Shown here: positions 5,199-14,129 of the stretch, one piece after another | Numbering within the stretch: the stretch's first letter is position 1 | Layout: each line of letters begins with the position of its first letter | Origin: SIG673 sp045660565 | Lineage (GTDB): Bacteria > Bacillota > Clostridia > Oscillospirales > CAG-272 | Length of the DNA: 14,447 bases | Reading direction: 5' to 3' | NCBI GenBank assembly: GCA_045660565.1 | Contig: JAZRDX010000046.1 | Location: 1-14,447, forward strand | The notes under the pieces: model-generated | The model's database searches: none | What the model was told of the DNA's origin: nothing | What the model saw: only the letters and a program-made list of their open reading frames with translations | Program-made: the position numbers and the translations under genes

Positions 5199-6441
5199 CG
5201 ACGGCGGCAGACCTCTTTCCGGTACCGTACACGTGCAAGGCTCAAAAAATTCTGCCGTCGCGGTTCTTATCTCATCACTTATTACGGAAAAAACGGTAAA
5301 AATAACTAATTTACCCGATATTTCGGACGTTTTTGACTGCATTTCAATACTTAAGCTTCTCGGCTGCGAGGTAATATATTATGCCGAAAATACACTTATA
5401 ATCAATACAGAAAACGCCTGCCCGAGACCGCTTCCCGCCGAACTTCTCTGCCGTATGCGCGCGTCAAGCTATCTTATCGGTGCTCTTCTCGGAAGATTTG
5501 GAAGCTGTGAAACTCTGTCCGTCGGTGGCTGTAACTTCGGCTCGCGTCCCCTTAATTATCACATAAGTGCTATGGAAGCGCTTGGAGCAACCTGTAAAGA
5601 AAACGGCGGTTGCCTTACACTTGAAGCAAAAAACGGTCTTTGCGGCTCCGTTATTGAGTTTCCCGAAAAGACGGTTGGCGCAACGGTTAACGCTATAATA
5701 GCCTCTGTACGTGCAAGCGGTAAAACCGTAATCAAAAACGCAGCAAAAGAGCCGCACGTTTCTGACGTATGTACCTTTCTTAACTCGGCGGGCGCGGAGA
5801 TATACGGCATCGGAACCGATGAAATAACGGTTATAGGTAAAAACTCCTTTCACGGAGCGGAGTTTGCCGTTTCACCGGATATGATTGAAGCGGGAACCTA
5901 TCTATTTGCCGCTCTCGTTAGCGGTGGCGAGGTAAAATGCGAGGGCGCACCCGTTACGCACCTTTCCTCTGTTTTTGATGTTTTGAGACAAATGAACGCG
6001 GCGGTTAACATAGACGGAGACACTGTAAGCGTATATGCCGATAAGCTTCTCCCGACGAGTGTTACAACAGCGCCGTATCCCGGCTTCCCCACCGACCTTC
6101 ATCCGCAGCTTGCCGTTTTAATGAGCAAGGCGAGAGGGATAAGTACCGTAAATGAGGCGGTTTTCAAGTCACGTTTTCAGTACACAGAGCCACTGAAAAA
6201 GCTCGGTATGAAATGCTCGGTAAACGGAAATATTCTCACCGTTAGCGGCGGAAGCCCTCTTACAGGTGCAACCGTCAAAGCAACGGATCTTCGCGGCGGC
6301 GCGGCGCTTATTTTAGCCGCTCTGTCAGCAAAAGGCACGACTGTTATTGAAAACACGCATTTTATCAGCCGCGGTTACTCGGATACCGTTAAAAAGCTTA
6401 CATCTCTCGGTGCTGATATACGTTACAGTGAAATAATGTGA
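5182..6441 (+). CDS. murA: UDP-N-acetylglucosamine 1-carboxyvinyltransferase (MurA)
   Basis: MurA transfers enolpyruvate from PEP to UDP-GlcNAc, the first committed step of peptidoglycan synthesis in the cytoplasm, and is the fosfomycin target. All key residues are visible: Lys22-Asn23 in QGSKNSA, catalytic Cys117 in VGGCNFGSRPL (so expected fosfomycin-sensitive), Asp305 in GFPTDLHPQ, Arg371 in DLRGGAAL and Arg397 in ISRGYSDTV. The last motif is usually RGYE; here it is RGYS. The 419-aa length is normal. The start is GTG because an in-frame stop lies at 5173-5175 and no other start follows soon; AAAGGAG is 11 nt upstream, slightly far. Bacillota often carry two MurA paralogues, and which one this is cannot be told. 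Its leader is strongly structured. Confidence 0.95.
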   Translation: MGFYFIDGGRPLSGTVHVQGSKNSAVAVLISSLITEKTVKITNLPDISDVFDCISILKLLGCEVIYYAENTLIINTENACPRPLPAELLCRMRASSYLIGALLGRFGSCETLSVGGCNFGSRPLNYHISAMEALGATCKENGGCLTLEAKNGLCGSVIEFPEKTVGATVNAIIASVRASGKTVIKNAAKEPHVSDVCTFLNSAGAEIYGIGTDEITVIGKNSFHGAEFAVSPDMIEAGTYLFAALVSGGEVKCEGAPVTHLSSVFDVLRQMNAAVNIDGDTVSVYADKLLPTSVTTAPYPGFPTDLHPQLAVLMSKARGISTVNEAVFKSRFQYTEPLKKLGMKCSVNGNILTVSGGSPLTGATVKATDLRGGAALILAALSAKGTTVIENTHFISRGYSDTVKKLTSLGADIRYSEIM

Positions 6442-6452
6442 TTTTTAAGATA

Positions 6453-6507
6453 AAAAGGCGGGTAACGAAGCGTTACATAAATAGTTTTGCTTCTTTACCC
6501 GTCTTTT
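6453..6507. terminator. Bidirectional terminator between murA and the lipoprotein array
   Basis: AAAAGGCGGGTAA (6453-6465) pairs with TTACCCGTCTTTT (6495-6507), with one G-U pair, and CGAAG/CTTC extends the stem inward. T-rich tails occur on both strands: GTCTTTTAAT on the plus strand, and CCTTTTTATC on the minus strand. It lies 11 bp after the murA stop and 11 bp after the stop of the convergent lipoprotein gene, serving both. Confidence 0.85.
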
Positions 6508-6518
6508 AATTATCAATT

Positions 6519-9500
6519 TTACCAGTTACCCGAGCCGTTATACGTTATGTTTCTAATCTTACCGCCATACCAAAAGCTACCCTTTGTTATCTTATTCCAC
6601 TGTGTTTCGCTACCTTGATAAACGTACCTTTCGATACTGTCGCAACCGTGAAACGCATAATCACCTATACTTACTACGCTTGACGGTATATACACGGTTC
6701 TTATAGACGTACAATTATAAAAAGTATCATTTTTTATATGAGTTATTCCGCTCGGTATATAAAGCTCGGTTACGAGAACGCCGTTAAGATATAGATTTTT
6801 CGCGTAATATAAGGGGTTAGCGCCCGCTGCTCTTTCAAAATCAATCCCGCACCATTTGGCTATATCGCTTATATACACGCCGGTAAGTGCCGGACAGGTC
6901 CAGAACGCATCGCGTCCTATACTCGTTACTCCGGTTCCAACGGTAACCTTGGTAAGCGCATCACAGCTTCTGAAAGCATATTTACCTATACGTATTACAC
7001 TGTCGGGAATGGTGATTTCGGTAAGTCCTGAGCAGTAATCAAACGCATCATTTCCGATAGCGGTAACGTTGTTCGGTATTATAACCGACGTTATCTCGGC
7101 GCGTTTATAGAACGCGTAGCTGTATATCTCGTAGCTTTCGCCGTTAAAGTCGTCGGGTAAGCTGATCTCGGTTTTATCTCCGATATATCCTAAAAGATAA
7201 TTAATGCCGTCAAAAACAAAGAAAATAAAACCGTCGTTTTCGCTTATCTTACTCTCTCCCGAATGTACCGTCAAGGCTTTAAGACCGTAGCTAGTTTCCG
7301 TTATATCAAGAGTTGATTTATTTATAACCTCAACGAGCTTATCACAGCTTGAAAAAGCGGACGCGCCTATAAATTTTACACTTTCGGGAATTGTAACTCT
7401 TGACACTCTGTTACAGCCCGACATCGCTCCGGAGGCAATGTTGAGCGTTCCGTCCTTAACCGTAACAAAATCACCTGTTTTTTCCGAATTTGCCTTAATT
7501 AAGTGCTTTCCGATATAAAGAAGTCCGTTTTCCCAGTTTGAGCTGTTATTATAGTAAGACGTATTTATAAATGCTACGGCGCCTATATTTCTTACGCTGT
7601 CAGGCAACGATACAGCGGAAAGCTTTTGACAACCGTTAAAGGCATACGCACCTATATTTTTCAGCTTACCGTTTTCGGATATATTAAGGTTTTTAAGCAC
7701 CTTGCAGCCATAAAAAGCATATTCCTCGATAGCTTCAACATCCGCGGAAACTGTTACGTCGGTAAGCAACGGACATATATAAAACGCATATTTACCGATG
7801 CTCGTTACACCGCTTGACATGTTTACTCCGGTAATTTCGGGATTTTTATAGAACGCATACTTAAAAATCTCGTACGAGGCACCGTTATAACCGCTCGGCA
7901 GAGTAAGAGCAGTATCATTACCAACGTAACCGAGAAGGTAGTTTTTACCGCTATGCGTATAGAACAGATACCCATCTTTGTTTACTATTTCGCTTGTACC
8001 GGAATGTATTTTAAAGGCGTATTTAGCTATACAGCCATTAGTTTCCGCGCCTGCCGTAAGTGTCAGAGATGATTTGTTAATTATCTCTACAAGCTTTTCG
8101 TCTCCTTCAAAGGCAAACTCCCCTATACTCGTTACGTTTTTCGGCACCGTAAAGCTCGTAAGGACGTCACAGCTCATAAAAGCATACTTTGAAATGGTTC
8201 TTAGCTTACTGTTTTCGCCAAAGGTAACCTTACCAAGCGAGGTACAACCGTAAAAAGCGTACTGATTGATTACCTCAACACTGTCGGGTATTATAATTTC
8301 TTTAAGATACGTACAACCTTTAAAAGCATCGCTTCCTATATACTTTACCGTATCGGGTATTTTTACCTTTTCAGCAAACTGTGAAATACCGTTTATCTGC
8401 GTAACGGGTTGTCCGTTATACTCCCTCGGAACTGCGATGTAAGTACCGACAATCCCATTCTGTGCAAAGGAATATCCGCTGTTGTTTTTAGTGAACATCA
8501 AAGAGCTATAATTCCCCATAACGTAGGAGCCGGTGGAAACCCACGTTTTGCTCCACGTATCGGGAAATCTTTCCAAAACGCAGTATATTCCGGTTTCAGG
8601 AAGGTCGGCAAAAGCATTGTCGCCCATTTCCTTAACGCTGCTCGGAATTACAATACTTTCAAGCCCTATACAGCCTCTGAACGCGTTATTTCCTATTTTT
8701 AAAACGCTGCTCGGAATCTCAACCTTTTTAATATACGCGAGGTTTGAGAAAACGTTCTCTCCTATCTCTCTGACGGGAATATCGTTATATTTTTCGGGAA
8801 TCTTAATTACTTCTCTTCTTTCATTACCTATCCCGGTGATGATATAATACGTTCCGTCGCTTGACAAAGTGTATTCAAGAAGGCTTTCAGCGGTAGCATC
8901 AGTGCCTATTCCGAGCGTTCCCGAAACACTTTCGCCCTCGGTAACCGAAATTCCTTCTCCCCAAAGCTCGGCGTTAAGTGATACGTTTCCCGCGCTTTCC
9001 GTTACAACCGATACTATAAATCTGAAAAGCTTTTCCTGCGCTACCGCTCCGCCTGGTCTAAAGCTTGCCGTAACGGTATTTCCGTTCTGCTCGTAATCTG
9101 CCGTCGGGAACTCCTCTACCGAAAGCTTGAAAGAAGCGCCGTCCTTTCCCTTTGCTTCCAAAGAAAAGGTAAGTTTATCCGTTTCTTCAATAAGCTTTTC
9201 GCCTGAAAGCTTATAATCAATAACTGCGTATATTTTTTCACCGAGCGAGGGATTTTCCACAGCATCCTTAAGCTTATCCTCGAAGCTACCGCTTTTGTAG
9301 TCGTTTTCAGTAAGATATTTTATTGAAGAGGACGCCTTAATCTGCTTATCGTGGAATATATTAAACGCCTTTTCAACTCTTACGTCTACGTCGTTTCTCG
9401 CGTCCTCGGAGTAATCGTATTCGGAGTATCCCCAAAAGTAGATATTAAATTCGCTTGAATTTATGTAATCGGAGATTTTATCAACCGTAAAGCTGATCGC

Positions 9501-9971
9501 AACAAAAAGATCAGCCTTTACCGCCTTACCTTCTCGCGTTACGGTAGCAGAATGAAGTCCGATTCTTTCTCCCGTAACCTTTCCTTTACTTGTACCGACG
9601 AATATTTCATCGTAAACAGTGCCGTTATCAAGAAACCCGACCGATACACTTGCTTCTTTAATTACGGTGTCTTTTATGTAAAACAGAGCGTAATATGTCT
9701 TTTTAGTAAGTAAATTCTTTTCTCTTTTCTCAAAAATTTTTTTTGGAGAAAATTTAAAGTCGGTTTTGCTTTTGTTTTTTATCTCGGAGTTAAATGTTTC
9801 CTCGGAAACTATATAAATATCCGATTTGTCCTCGAACATCTCGCTGTCCGCGGTGGTGCTGTCTCCGCCGCCACCACCTTTACCGTCTCCGCAGGCGGAA
9901 AACACCGTAATAATTACGGACACAAGTATAGAAAAAAGTAAGATTTTAAGCGTATTTTTTAAGATTTTCAT
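6519..9971 (-). CDS. BspA-like leucine-rich-repeat surface lipoprotein, 1150 aa
   Basis: Secreted lipoprotein, last gene of the array. Starting at the ATG at 9971, residues 1-26 form a lipoprotein signal peptide ending FSA, with lipidated Cys27, then a Gly-rich linker (GDGKGGGGG). Residues about 52-345 are the N-terminal region shared with its neighbours, no named domain recognised. From about 385 to 1118 run LRR_5 (BspA-type) repeats of the form IPDSV..IG..AF..C..L..I, interrupted by non-repeat modules, one of which occurs twice (about 622-741 and 872-991). The end has a SETQWNKITKGSFW motif resembling that of the other array members. There is no LPXTG anchor. An ATG four codons earlier (9983) is possible, but this start places Cys at 27 as in the two paralogues and has GGA at matching distance. 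The function is probably adhesion or ligand binding; the ligand is unknown. Confidence 0.88.
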   Translation of the reverse strand: MKILKNTLKILLFSILVSVIITVFSACGDGKGGGGGDSTTADSEMFEDKSDIYIVSEETFNSEIKNKSKTDFKFSPKKIFEKREKNLLTKKTYYALFYIKDTVIKEASVSVGFLDNGTVYDEIFVGTSKGKVTGERIGLHSATVTREGKAVKADLFVAISFTVDKISDYINSSEFNIYFWGYSEYDYSEDARNDVDVRVEKAFNIFHDKQIKASSSIKYLTENDYKSGSFEDKLKDAVENPSLGEKIYAVIDYKLSGEKLIEETDKLTFSLEAKGKDGASFKLSVEEFPTADYEQNGNTVTASFRPGGAVAQEKLFRFIVSVVTESAGNVSLNAELWGEGISVTEGESVSGTLGIGTDATAESLLEYTLSSDGTYYIITGIGNERREVIKIPEKYNDIPVREIGENVFSNLAYIKKVEIPSSVLKIGNNAFRGCIGLESIVIPSSVKEMGDNAFADLPETGIYCVLERFPDTWSKTWVSTGSYVMGNYSSLMFTKNNSGYSFAQNGIVGTYIAVPREYNGQPVTQINGISQFAEKVKIPDTVKYIGSDAFKGCTYLKEIIIPDSVEVINQYAFYGCTSLGKVTFGENSKLRTISKYAFMSCDVLTSFTVPKNVTSIGEFAFEGDEKLVEIINKSSLTLTAGAETNGCIAKYAFKIHSGTSEIVNKDGYLFYTHSGKNYLLGYVGNDTALTLPSGYNGASYEIFKYAFYKNPEITGVNMSSGVTSIGKYAFYICPLLTDVTVSADVEAIEEYAFYGCKVLKNLNISENGKLKNIGAYAFNGCQKLSAVSLPDSVRNIGAVAFINTSYYNNSSNWENGLLYIGKHLIKANSEKTGDFVTVKDGTLNIASGAMSGCNRVSRVTIPESVKFIGASAFSSCDKLVEVINKSTLDITETSYGLKALTVHSGESKISENDGFIFFVFDGINYLLGYIGDKTEISLPDDFNGESYEIYSYAFYKRAEITSVIIPNNVTAIGNDAFDYCSGLTEITIPDSVIRIGKYAFRSCDALTKVTVGTGVTSIGRDAFWTCPALTGVYISDIAKWCGIDFERAAGANPLYYAKNLYLNGVLVTELYIPSGITHIKNDTFYNCTSIRTVYIPSSVVSIGDYAFHGCDSIERYVYQGSETQWNKITKGSFWYGGKIRNITYNGSGNW

Positions 9972-10079
9972 TATATTTTCCATTCTGCCGTCATAGATGC
10001 GGCTAAATAACTGTTTAACATAGCAGCGTCAGATTTTATATTATAAGAAACGTCAAAAAATTCCTTTTAAAAAGTTATT
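9972..10079. other. Odd intergenic junction between the 582-aa and 1150-aa lipoprotein genes
   Basis: At 108 bp this is more than three times longer than the other two array junctions (31 and 32 bp). On the minus strand it begins like them, with GAATAAAAT at the stop and AAAAGGAATTTTTT where the ribosome binding site and start would be, but GACG replaces the start codon. The rest has no recognised gene. A TATAAT occurs at 10040-10045 (minus) but without a convincing -35 element. Confidence 0.5.
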
Positions 10080-11828
10080 TTATTCTCCAAAAACAATAGT
10101 ATTGCTCTTAACATCGATAAGGCGTTTTCCTTCACTTCTGTATGACGGATTTTCTTCGGAAACGACAAATTCCTCTAAAGCACGACATTTATCAAAAACA
10201 CCCGTAGGAATTGTTACAACAGTCTTAGGAATTTTTATTTTTTTAACGTGTAACGCATTTAAAAATGACTGTTCGCTGATCGCGGTAACAGGCAGTCCCT
10301 TATACGTTTCGGGAATTACTATATTTATTCCGTTCGTTCCGTAGTAATAGGAATACGAGCTTCCGTCCTCGTTAAGGATATACTGTCTGTCGCAGTAGTT
10401 CCAAGTTATGTATGCTTCGTTTTGACTGGCAAAGCTTGTGCTCCATCCGCTCGGAGGGGAAGAGTGTTCGCAGAAAATTTCAATATCCGTCAGTTCTCCG
10501 AACGCATTGGCGCCAACGTTAATTACGTTTTTAGAAATAAATATACGTTTTATTCCGGTGCAGCCCTTAAATGCGTTTTTTCCAATTGTAGTAAGTGTTT
10601 CGGGGAGATTTATCTCCTTGATGTGTTTTAGATTAAGAAATGCATCGTCCGCTATTTGCATTACAGGAAGACCGTTGTATGTATCCGGTATTGCTATATA
10701 AGAACTTGTCTCGTCTCCTATACCTGTAACGGAATAGTACTGACCGTTTGGGGAAAGCTCGTAGCTAAGCTTACTTACAATAGTAAGCTCTGGATTGATT
10801 TTAACCGTATCTACAAGCTGCTTTGCTCCCTTTACCGAGATATTTCCGGAGGAAAACGTGGATTTTACGTTTATATCCAACGTATTTACATAGCTTTCCG
10901 CAGTTACGGCAATAACAAACCGAAAGGTTTTGCTGTCAGAGGTACTGTTATATACTTTTACCGTTGCTTTTACCGTTCCGCCAGTAATACTGTAATCCGA
11001 GGTAGGAAGCTCTTCAACGGCAACATTAAGAGAAATATCCTTTCCGCTTACCGATATAATTGCAGTTGCGGTATCCGCATCCTCTATCTTAACACCGCCC
11101 GACACTGTGTAATCCGCGACCACGTAGAATTTTTCGCCTCTTGCGATCTCAAGGCTGTCCTTAAGTTTATCGTCGTATTTTCCGCTTTGATAGTCGCTTT
11201 CAGTAAAATATTTAAGCGTTGAGGACGAGACGTTAAGCTGCTTTTCGTGGCGCAGCTCCTTTGTAACAGCTATTTCCTTGTCATACGTCTCTACGTCCTT
11301 TTCCGCTGAGTACGAGAGCTTTATATTAAGCTCATCAAGTCCGTAGTTTTCGAGACCGTCAAAGCTGTTAAGTGTGAAGCCGAAGGCGGCGTAATGAGTA
11401 TCCCCGGTTATTTTTTTGCTTGAGTTTTTAAGCACGTATCCGTCTTTATTATCATTAAAATATATGGAAAGAGTTTTATCGGCTCCGAACATATCGTTAC
11501 CGCTATCAAACGTAATATCCGTTTTGGCTCCGCTGCTTATTTCAATTTTTCCCTGCCAGAATTTTATCTTGTGAAGATAAATAAGAGCGTAGTATTTTTT
11601 TCCTGCCTCCAGATACTCCACCTCGGACCTTGAAAGCTTTTTCGGTGAAAATTTTTCTTCGATATAGCCGTATTTCGTAAGCTTTACCTCGGATTTGAAG
11701 GTTTCCTCCGAAACAATAATGATTTTCGACTTATTCTTTCCGTTCCCGCACGATGCTACTATAAACGGCGTATTAAAAATCATAAAGAAAAAAAGTATAG
11801 CCGCAGATATTCTCTTTAATGTACTCAT
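10080..11828 (-). CDS. BspA-like surface lipoprotein lacking the C-terminal repeats, 582 aa
   Basis: Second complete copy. The start at 11828 is preceded by AAAAAGGATTAATT, the same context as the next paralogue upstream, and gives a signal peptide ending IVAS with Cys27. The longer reading from 11867 would overlap the upstream gene and move the Cys to 40, so it is rejected. Residues about 35-335 are the shared two-part N-terminal region (SEETFKSEV, then YFTESDYQSG and GEKFYVVADY). LRR_5 repeats run from about 375. The protein stops at KRLIDVKSNTIVFGE, exactly where the 745-aa paralogue continues with a further 165 residues of repeats. No LRR-coding remnant is found after the stop in any frame. 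It may still be functional as a short form. Confidence 0.85.
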   Translation of the reverse strand: MSTLKRISAAILFFFMIFNTPFIVASCGNGKNKSKIIIVSEETFKSEVKLTKYGYIEEKFSPKKLSRSEVEYLEAGKKYYALIYLHKIKFWQGKIEISSGAKTDITFDSGNDMFGADKTLSIYFNDNKDGYVLKNSSKKITGDTHYAAFGFTLNSFDGLENYGLDELNIKLSYSAEKDVETYDKEIAVTKELRHEKQLNVSSSTLKYFTESDYQSGKYDDKLKDSLEIARGEKFYVVADYTVSGGVKIEDADTATAIISVSGKDISLNVAVEELPTSDYSITGGTVKATVKVYNSTSDSKTFRFVIAVTAESYVNTLDINVKSTFSSGNISVKGAKQLVDTVKINPELTIVSKLSYELSPNGQYYSVTGIGDETSSYIAIPDTYNGLPVMQIADDAFLNLKHIKEINLPETLTTIGKNAFKGCTGIKRIFISKNVINVGANAFGELTDIEIFCEHSSPPSGWSTSFASQNEAYITWNYCDRQYILNEDGSSYSYYYGTNGINIVIPETYKGLPVTAISEQSFLNALHVKKIKIPKTVVTIPTGVFDKCRALEEFVVSEENPSYRSEGKRLIDVKSNTIVFGE

Positions 11829-11859
11829 AATTAATCCTTTTTGCTTTTTTAAGTAAATT

Positions 11860-12060
11860 TTATTCACCGGTATAGTTAAGATTAAGCGTATAACCTATTT
11901 TTTCACTGACACCGTTATTATCGTAGCAGTCCCAGTCGTCTCCTTTGGTAACTGCCGTAAAATCCTGCTCGCCGCCCATATAATTTATCTCGGTAAGCGC
12001 GGTACAGTTATAAAATGCTCTGTATTTGATTTCCGTAAGCTTATTTCCGAGAGTTACGCT
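11860..12060. repeat. Paralogous direct repeat, copy 1 (3' end of the 745-aa gene)
   Basis: Around 200 bp at the 3' end of this gene closely match 14130-14330 at nucleotide level, including shared runs such as AAGCGTATAACC and CCGTTATTATC. The spacing between copies is about 2.27 kb, one gene unit. This is a consequence of gene duplication and could serve as a recombination site. Confidence 0.7.
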
Positions 12061-14097
12061 TTCAAGTAAATAGCAGTTTTCAAAGGCACTGATTTCTATT
12101 ACCGCTACGTTTACGGGAATGATAATTTCCGTAAGAGATACACAGTACTTAAAAGCGGAAGCTCCGATGCTTTCAAGAGAACAGCTTTCGGCAAAGGCAA
12201 CTGAGGAAAGCGCTTCGCAATCGTAAAACGCCTCGTTTCCTATGCTTATCACCGATGCGGGAATATTAATCTCCGTAAGCTGCTCGCAGCCGTAAAAAGC
12301 CTTATCTCCTATTTTTGTAACGCTTCCGTCAGTCGGAATAACGCTGTTATTTCCGCCTGAAACAAGAGTTCCGTCTCTCGTATCAATAAGACAGTCTCCG
12401 CTGCATTTATAAACAGTGTTTCGGCTGTCAACGGTAAGCTCCTCTAAATTTGAATGAGAGGAAAATGAAATTTCGGTAACGTAACGTGATATATGCAGAT
12501 ACTTAACCTTATCGCAAATCATAAACGCCGTATCGGCTATACCCGTAACCGGAAGCCCTCTGTAGGTTTCGGGAACGTTTATTCTCTCGCGTTTGCCGTC
12601 CGTATACATTACAAGCGTATACGATTTACCGTCATTATTCAGAGAAAAATGGCTTTCAACGTGATCCCATATTATATTTGCATCGCTCGGCGCCCAATTC
12701 TCATCAAAAGCACTCGGTTTTTCTTCTGCCTCACAATAAATGTACTTATCGCTCCAGCCGTCAAAGGCTCCGCTACCTACCGCAGTTACGGTTGACGGGA
12801 TAACAATGTATTTGGCTTCATTTTCACCGCCAAAGGCGTTTGCGCCTATCGTTTCAAGTCCTTCGGGAAGGAAAATTTCCTTTAAGTACGGAACGTTTGC
12901 AAAAACGTTGTCTGCTATCGCCTTTACCGACTTTCCTTTGTAGGTAGAAGGAACGGTTACGGTATCACCGTATTCCGCGCCAAGTCCGACCACAATATAG
13001 TACTTTCCGTCATCTGAAAGCTTATAGTCAAGCTTGCTTTCAAGCGTCAGACTGCCGTTTACATTAATGCTTCCCTCGGCTTTTCTGTCTCCTATAACAG
13101 ATATTTTGCTATCAAAAACCGATGAGCTTATTTTAATGCTTCCCGCTCTTTCCGCTACAAGAGAAACTATAAACCTAAATCCTTTGCCTTGCTCTGTGCC
13201 GGGATGAATCTTAACGGTCGCGTTTATTACGTCGTTCTGCTCTGTATAATCGGGAGAGGGAATGTCCTCTACCTTAAGCTTAAAGACGGCTCCGTCGTCC
13301 GATTTTGCCGTAATAGTGGCAAGCAGTGTATCAAGCTCTCCTATTCCGACGTAATCCGATAATTTATAATCTATAACCGCATAGCATTTTTCACCGACGG
13401 CTATTTCCAGCGTATCTTTAAGGGTGTCCTCGTTATAACCGTTTCTGTAATCTTCTACTCTGAGATATTTTACAGATGAAAGGGAGCTTACGTATTTTGA
13501 GTGGCGAATTTCCTTTTCAATACTTATCTTTTTTTCTTTTTTATCGCCTCTTACCGTCTCATAAGTAAGAAATTCTACGCTTAGCTTTTCGTCAGAAGGA
13601 GTATGAAGTATTCCGGAAGCATCAACAAATGGAGCGTTTACGCTTTCATAGGAATTGACGGTAAACGGAAATGCGGCGTAAAAATCCGACTTTTCCTTTT
13701 CATTTTTGCTTTTTACGCTGTATCTTAGCGGCAGATCTCTTTCAACGGTAAAATTATCTCCCGTCTCCGCGCTGATCAAAACACCGTCCTCTAAAGTAAT
13801 GCCGCCCTTAAATTCAATCCAACCTGTTGAAAGCTTTTCATAGGAAAGGAGCAGTACTGCATAGTAACGCTCGCCTTCAGTAAGATGCTCTTCTTCCGCT
13901 AAATTATCAACATTTTCCGCTATTTTTACAGCGCCGTCTGCAAGCTTTTCAAATCCCGCGTTGAAGTTAGCCTCGGAAAGAATGCGTATTTCTGTTTTAG
14001 ACACGTTCCCCGTTGAACAGGAGGTTATAGCAAATACTGCTGTAAAAACCGTTAGAAAAAAGAGAAAAGCGGCGAAAAATTTCCTAAAATTCTTCAT
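11860..14097 (-). CDS. BspA-like leucine-rich-repeat surface lipoprotein, 745 aa
   Basis: Third complete copy. A signal peptide with lipobox ITSC gives Cys27. Shared N-terminal region: part one about residues 36-195 (RILSEANFN, then GERYYAVLLLS), part two about 207-345 (KYLRVEDYRNG, GEKCYAVIDYKLS). LRR_5 repeats run at 380-450 and 505-705, separated by a YCEAEEKPSAF...W module common in Firmicutes BspA proteins. The C-terminal tail about 706-745 (MGGEQDFTAVTKGDDWDC onwards) is nearly the same as that of the next gene. AAAAAGGATTTATT precedes the ATG at 14097. It lies 31 bp from its downstream neighbour and 32 bp from the upstream one, so all are in one transcript with a promoter beyond the right edge. 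It is probably a membrane-anchored binding protein; the ligand is unknown. Confidence 0.9.
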   Translation of the reverse strand: MKNFRKFFAAFLFFLTVFTAVFAITSCSTGNVSKTEIRILSEANFNAGFEKLADGAVKIAENVDNLAEEEHLTEGERYYAVLLLSYEKLSTGWIEFKGGITLEDGVLISAETGDNFTVERDLPLRYSVKSKNEKEKSDFYAAFPFTVNSYESVNAPFVDASGILHTPSDEKLSVEFLTYETVRGDKKEKKISIEKEIRHSKYVSSLSSVKYLRVEDYRNGYNEDTLKDTLEIAVGEKCYAVIDYKLSDYVGIGELDTLLATITAKSDDGAVFKLKVEDIPSPDYTEQNDVINATVKIHPGTEQGKGFRFIVSLVAERAGSIKISSSVFDSKISVIGDRKAEGSINVNGSLTLESKLDYKLSDDGKYYIVVGLGAEYGDTVTVPSTYKGKSVKAIADNVFANVPYLKEIFLPEGLETIGANAFGGENEAKYIVIPSTVTAVGSGAFDGWSDKYIYCEAEEKPSAFDENWAPSDANIIWDHVESHFSLNNDGKSYTLVMYTDGKRERINVPETYRGLPVTGIADTAFMICDKVKYLHISRYVTEISFSSHSNLEELTVDSRNTVYKCSGDCLIDTRDGTLVSGGNNSVIPTDGSVTKIGDKAFYGCEQLTEINIPASVISIGNEAFYDCEALSSVAFAESCSLESIGASAFKYCVSLTEIIIPVNVAVIEISAFENCYLLESVTLGNKLTEIKYRAFYNCTALTEINYMGGEQDFTAVTKGDDWDCYDNNGVSEKIGYTLNLNYTGE

Positions 14098-14129
14098 AAT
14101 AAATCCTTTTTACATAATTTTTTTGAATT

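Noticed and set aside
5464..5853. 129-codon minus-strand frame inside murA
   Set aside because: It is a shadow of a complete MurA with all catalytic residues.
9971..10021. Minus-strand 16-codon frame whose stop overlaps the ATG of the 1150-aa gene (TAATG)
   Set aside because: It could couple translation, but there is no ribosome binding site before its ATG and no homology; too short to support.
10040..10069. Possible internal promoter (TATAAT on the minus strand) before the 1150-aa gene
   Set aside because: The -10 is perfect but the bases 17 nt upstream (AAAAGG) are not a -35, and the AT-rich gap makes a chance match likely.
10656..11222. 188-codon plus-strand open frame opposite the 582-aa lipoprotein
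   Set aside because: It is antisense to a gene with a clear signal peptide and paralogues, and no start signal precedes it.
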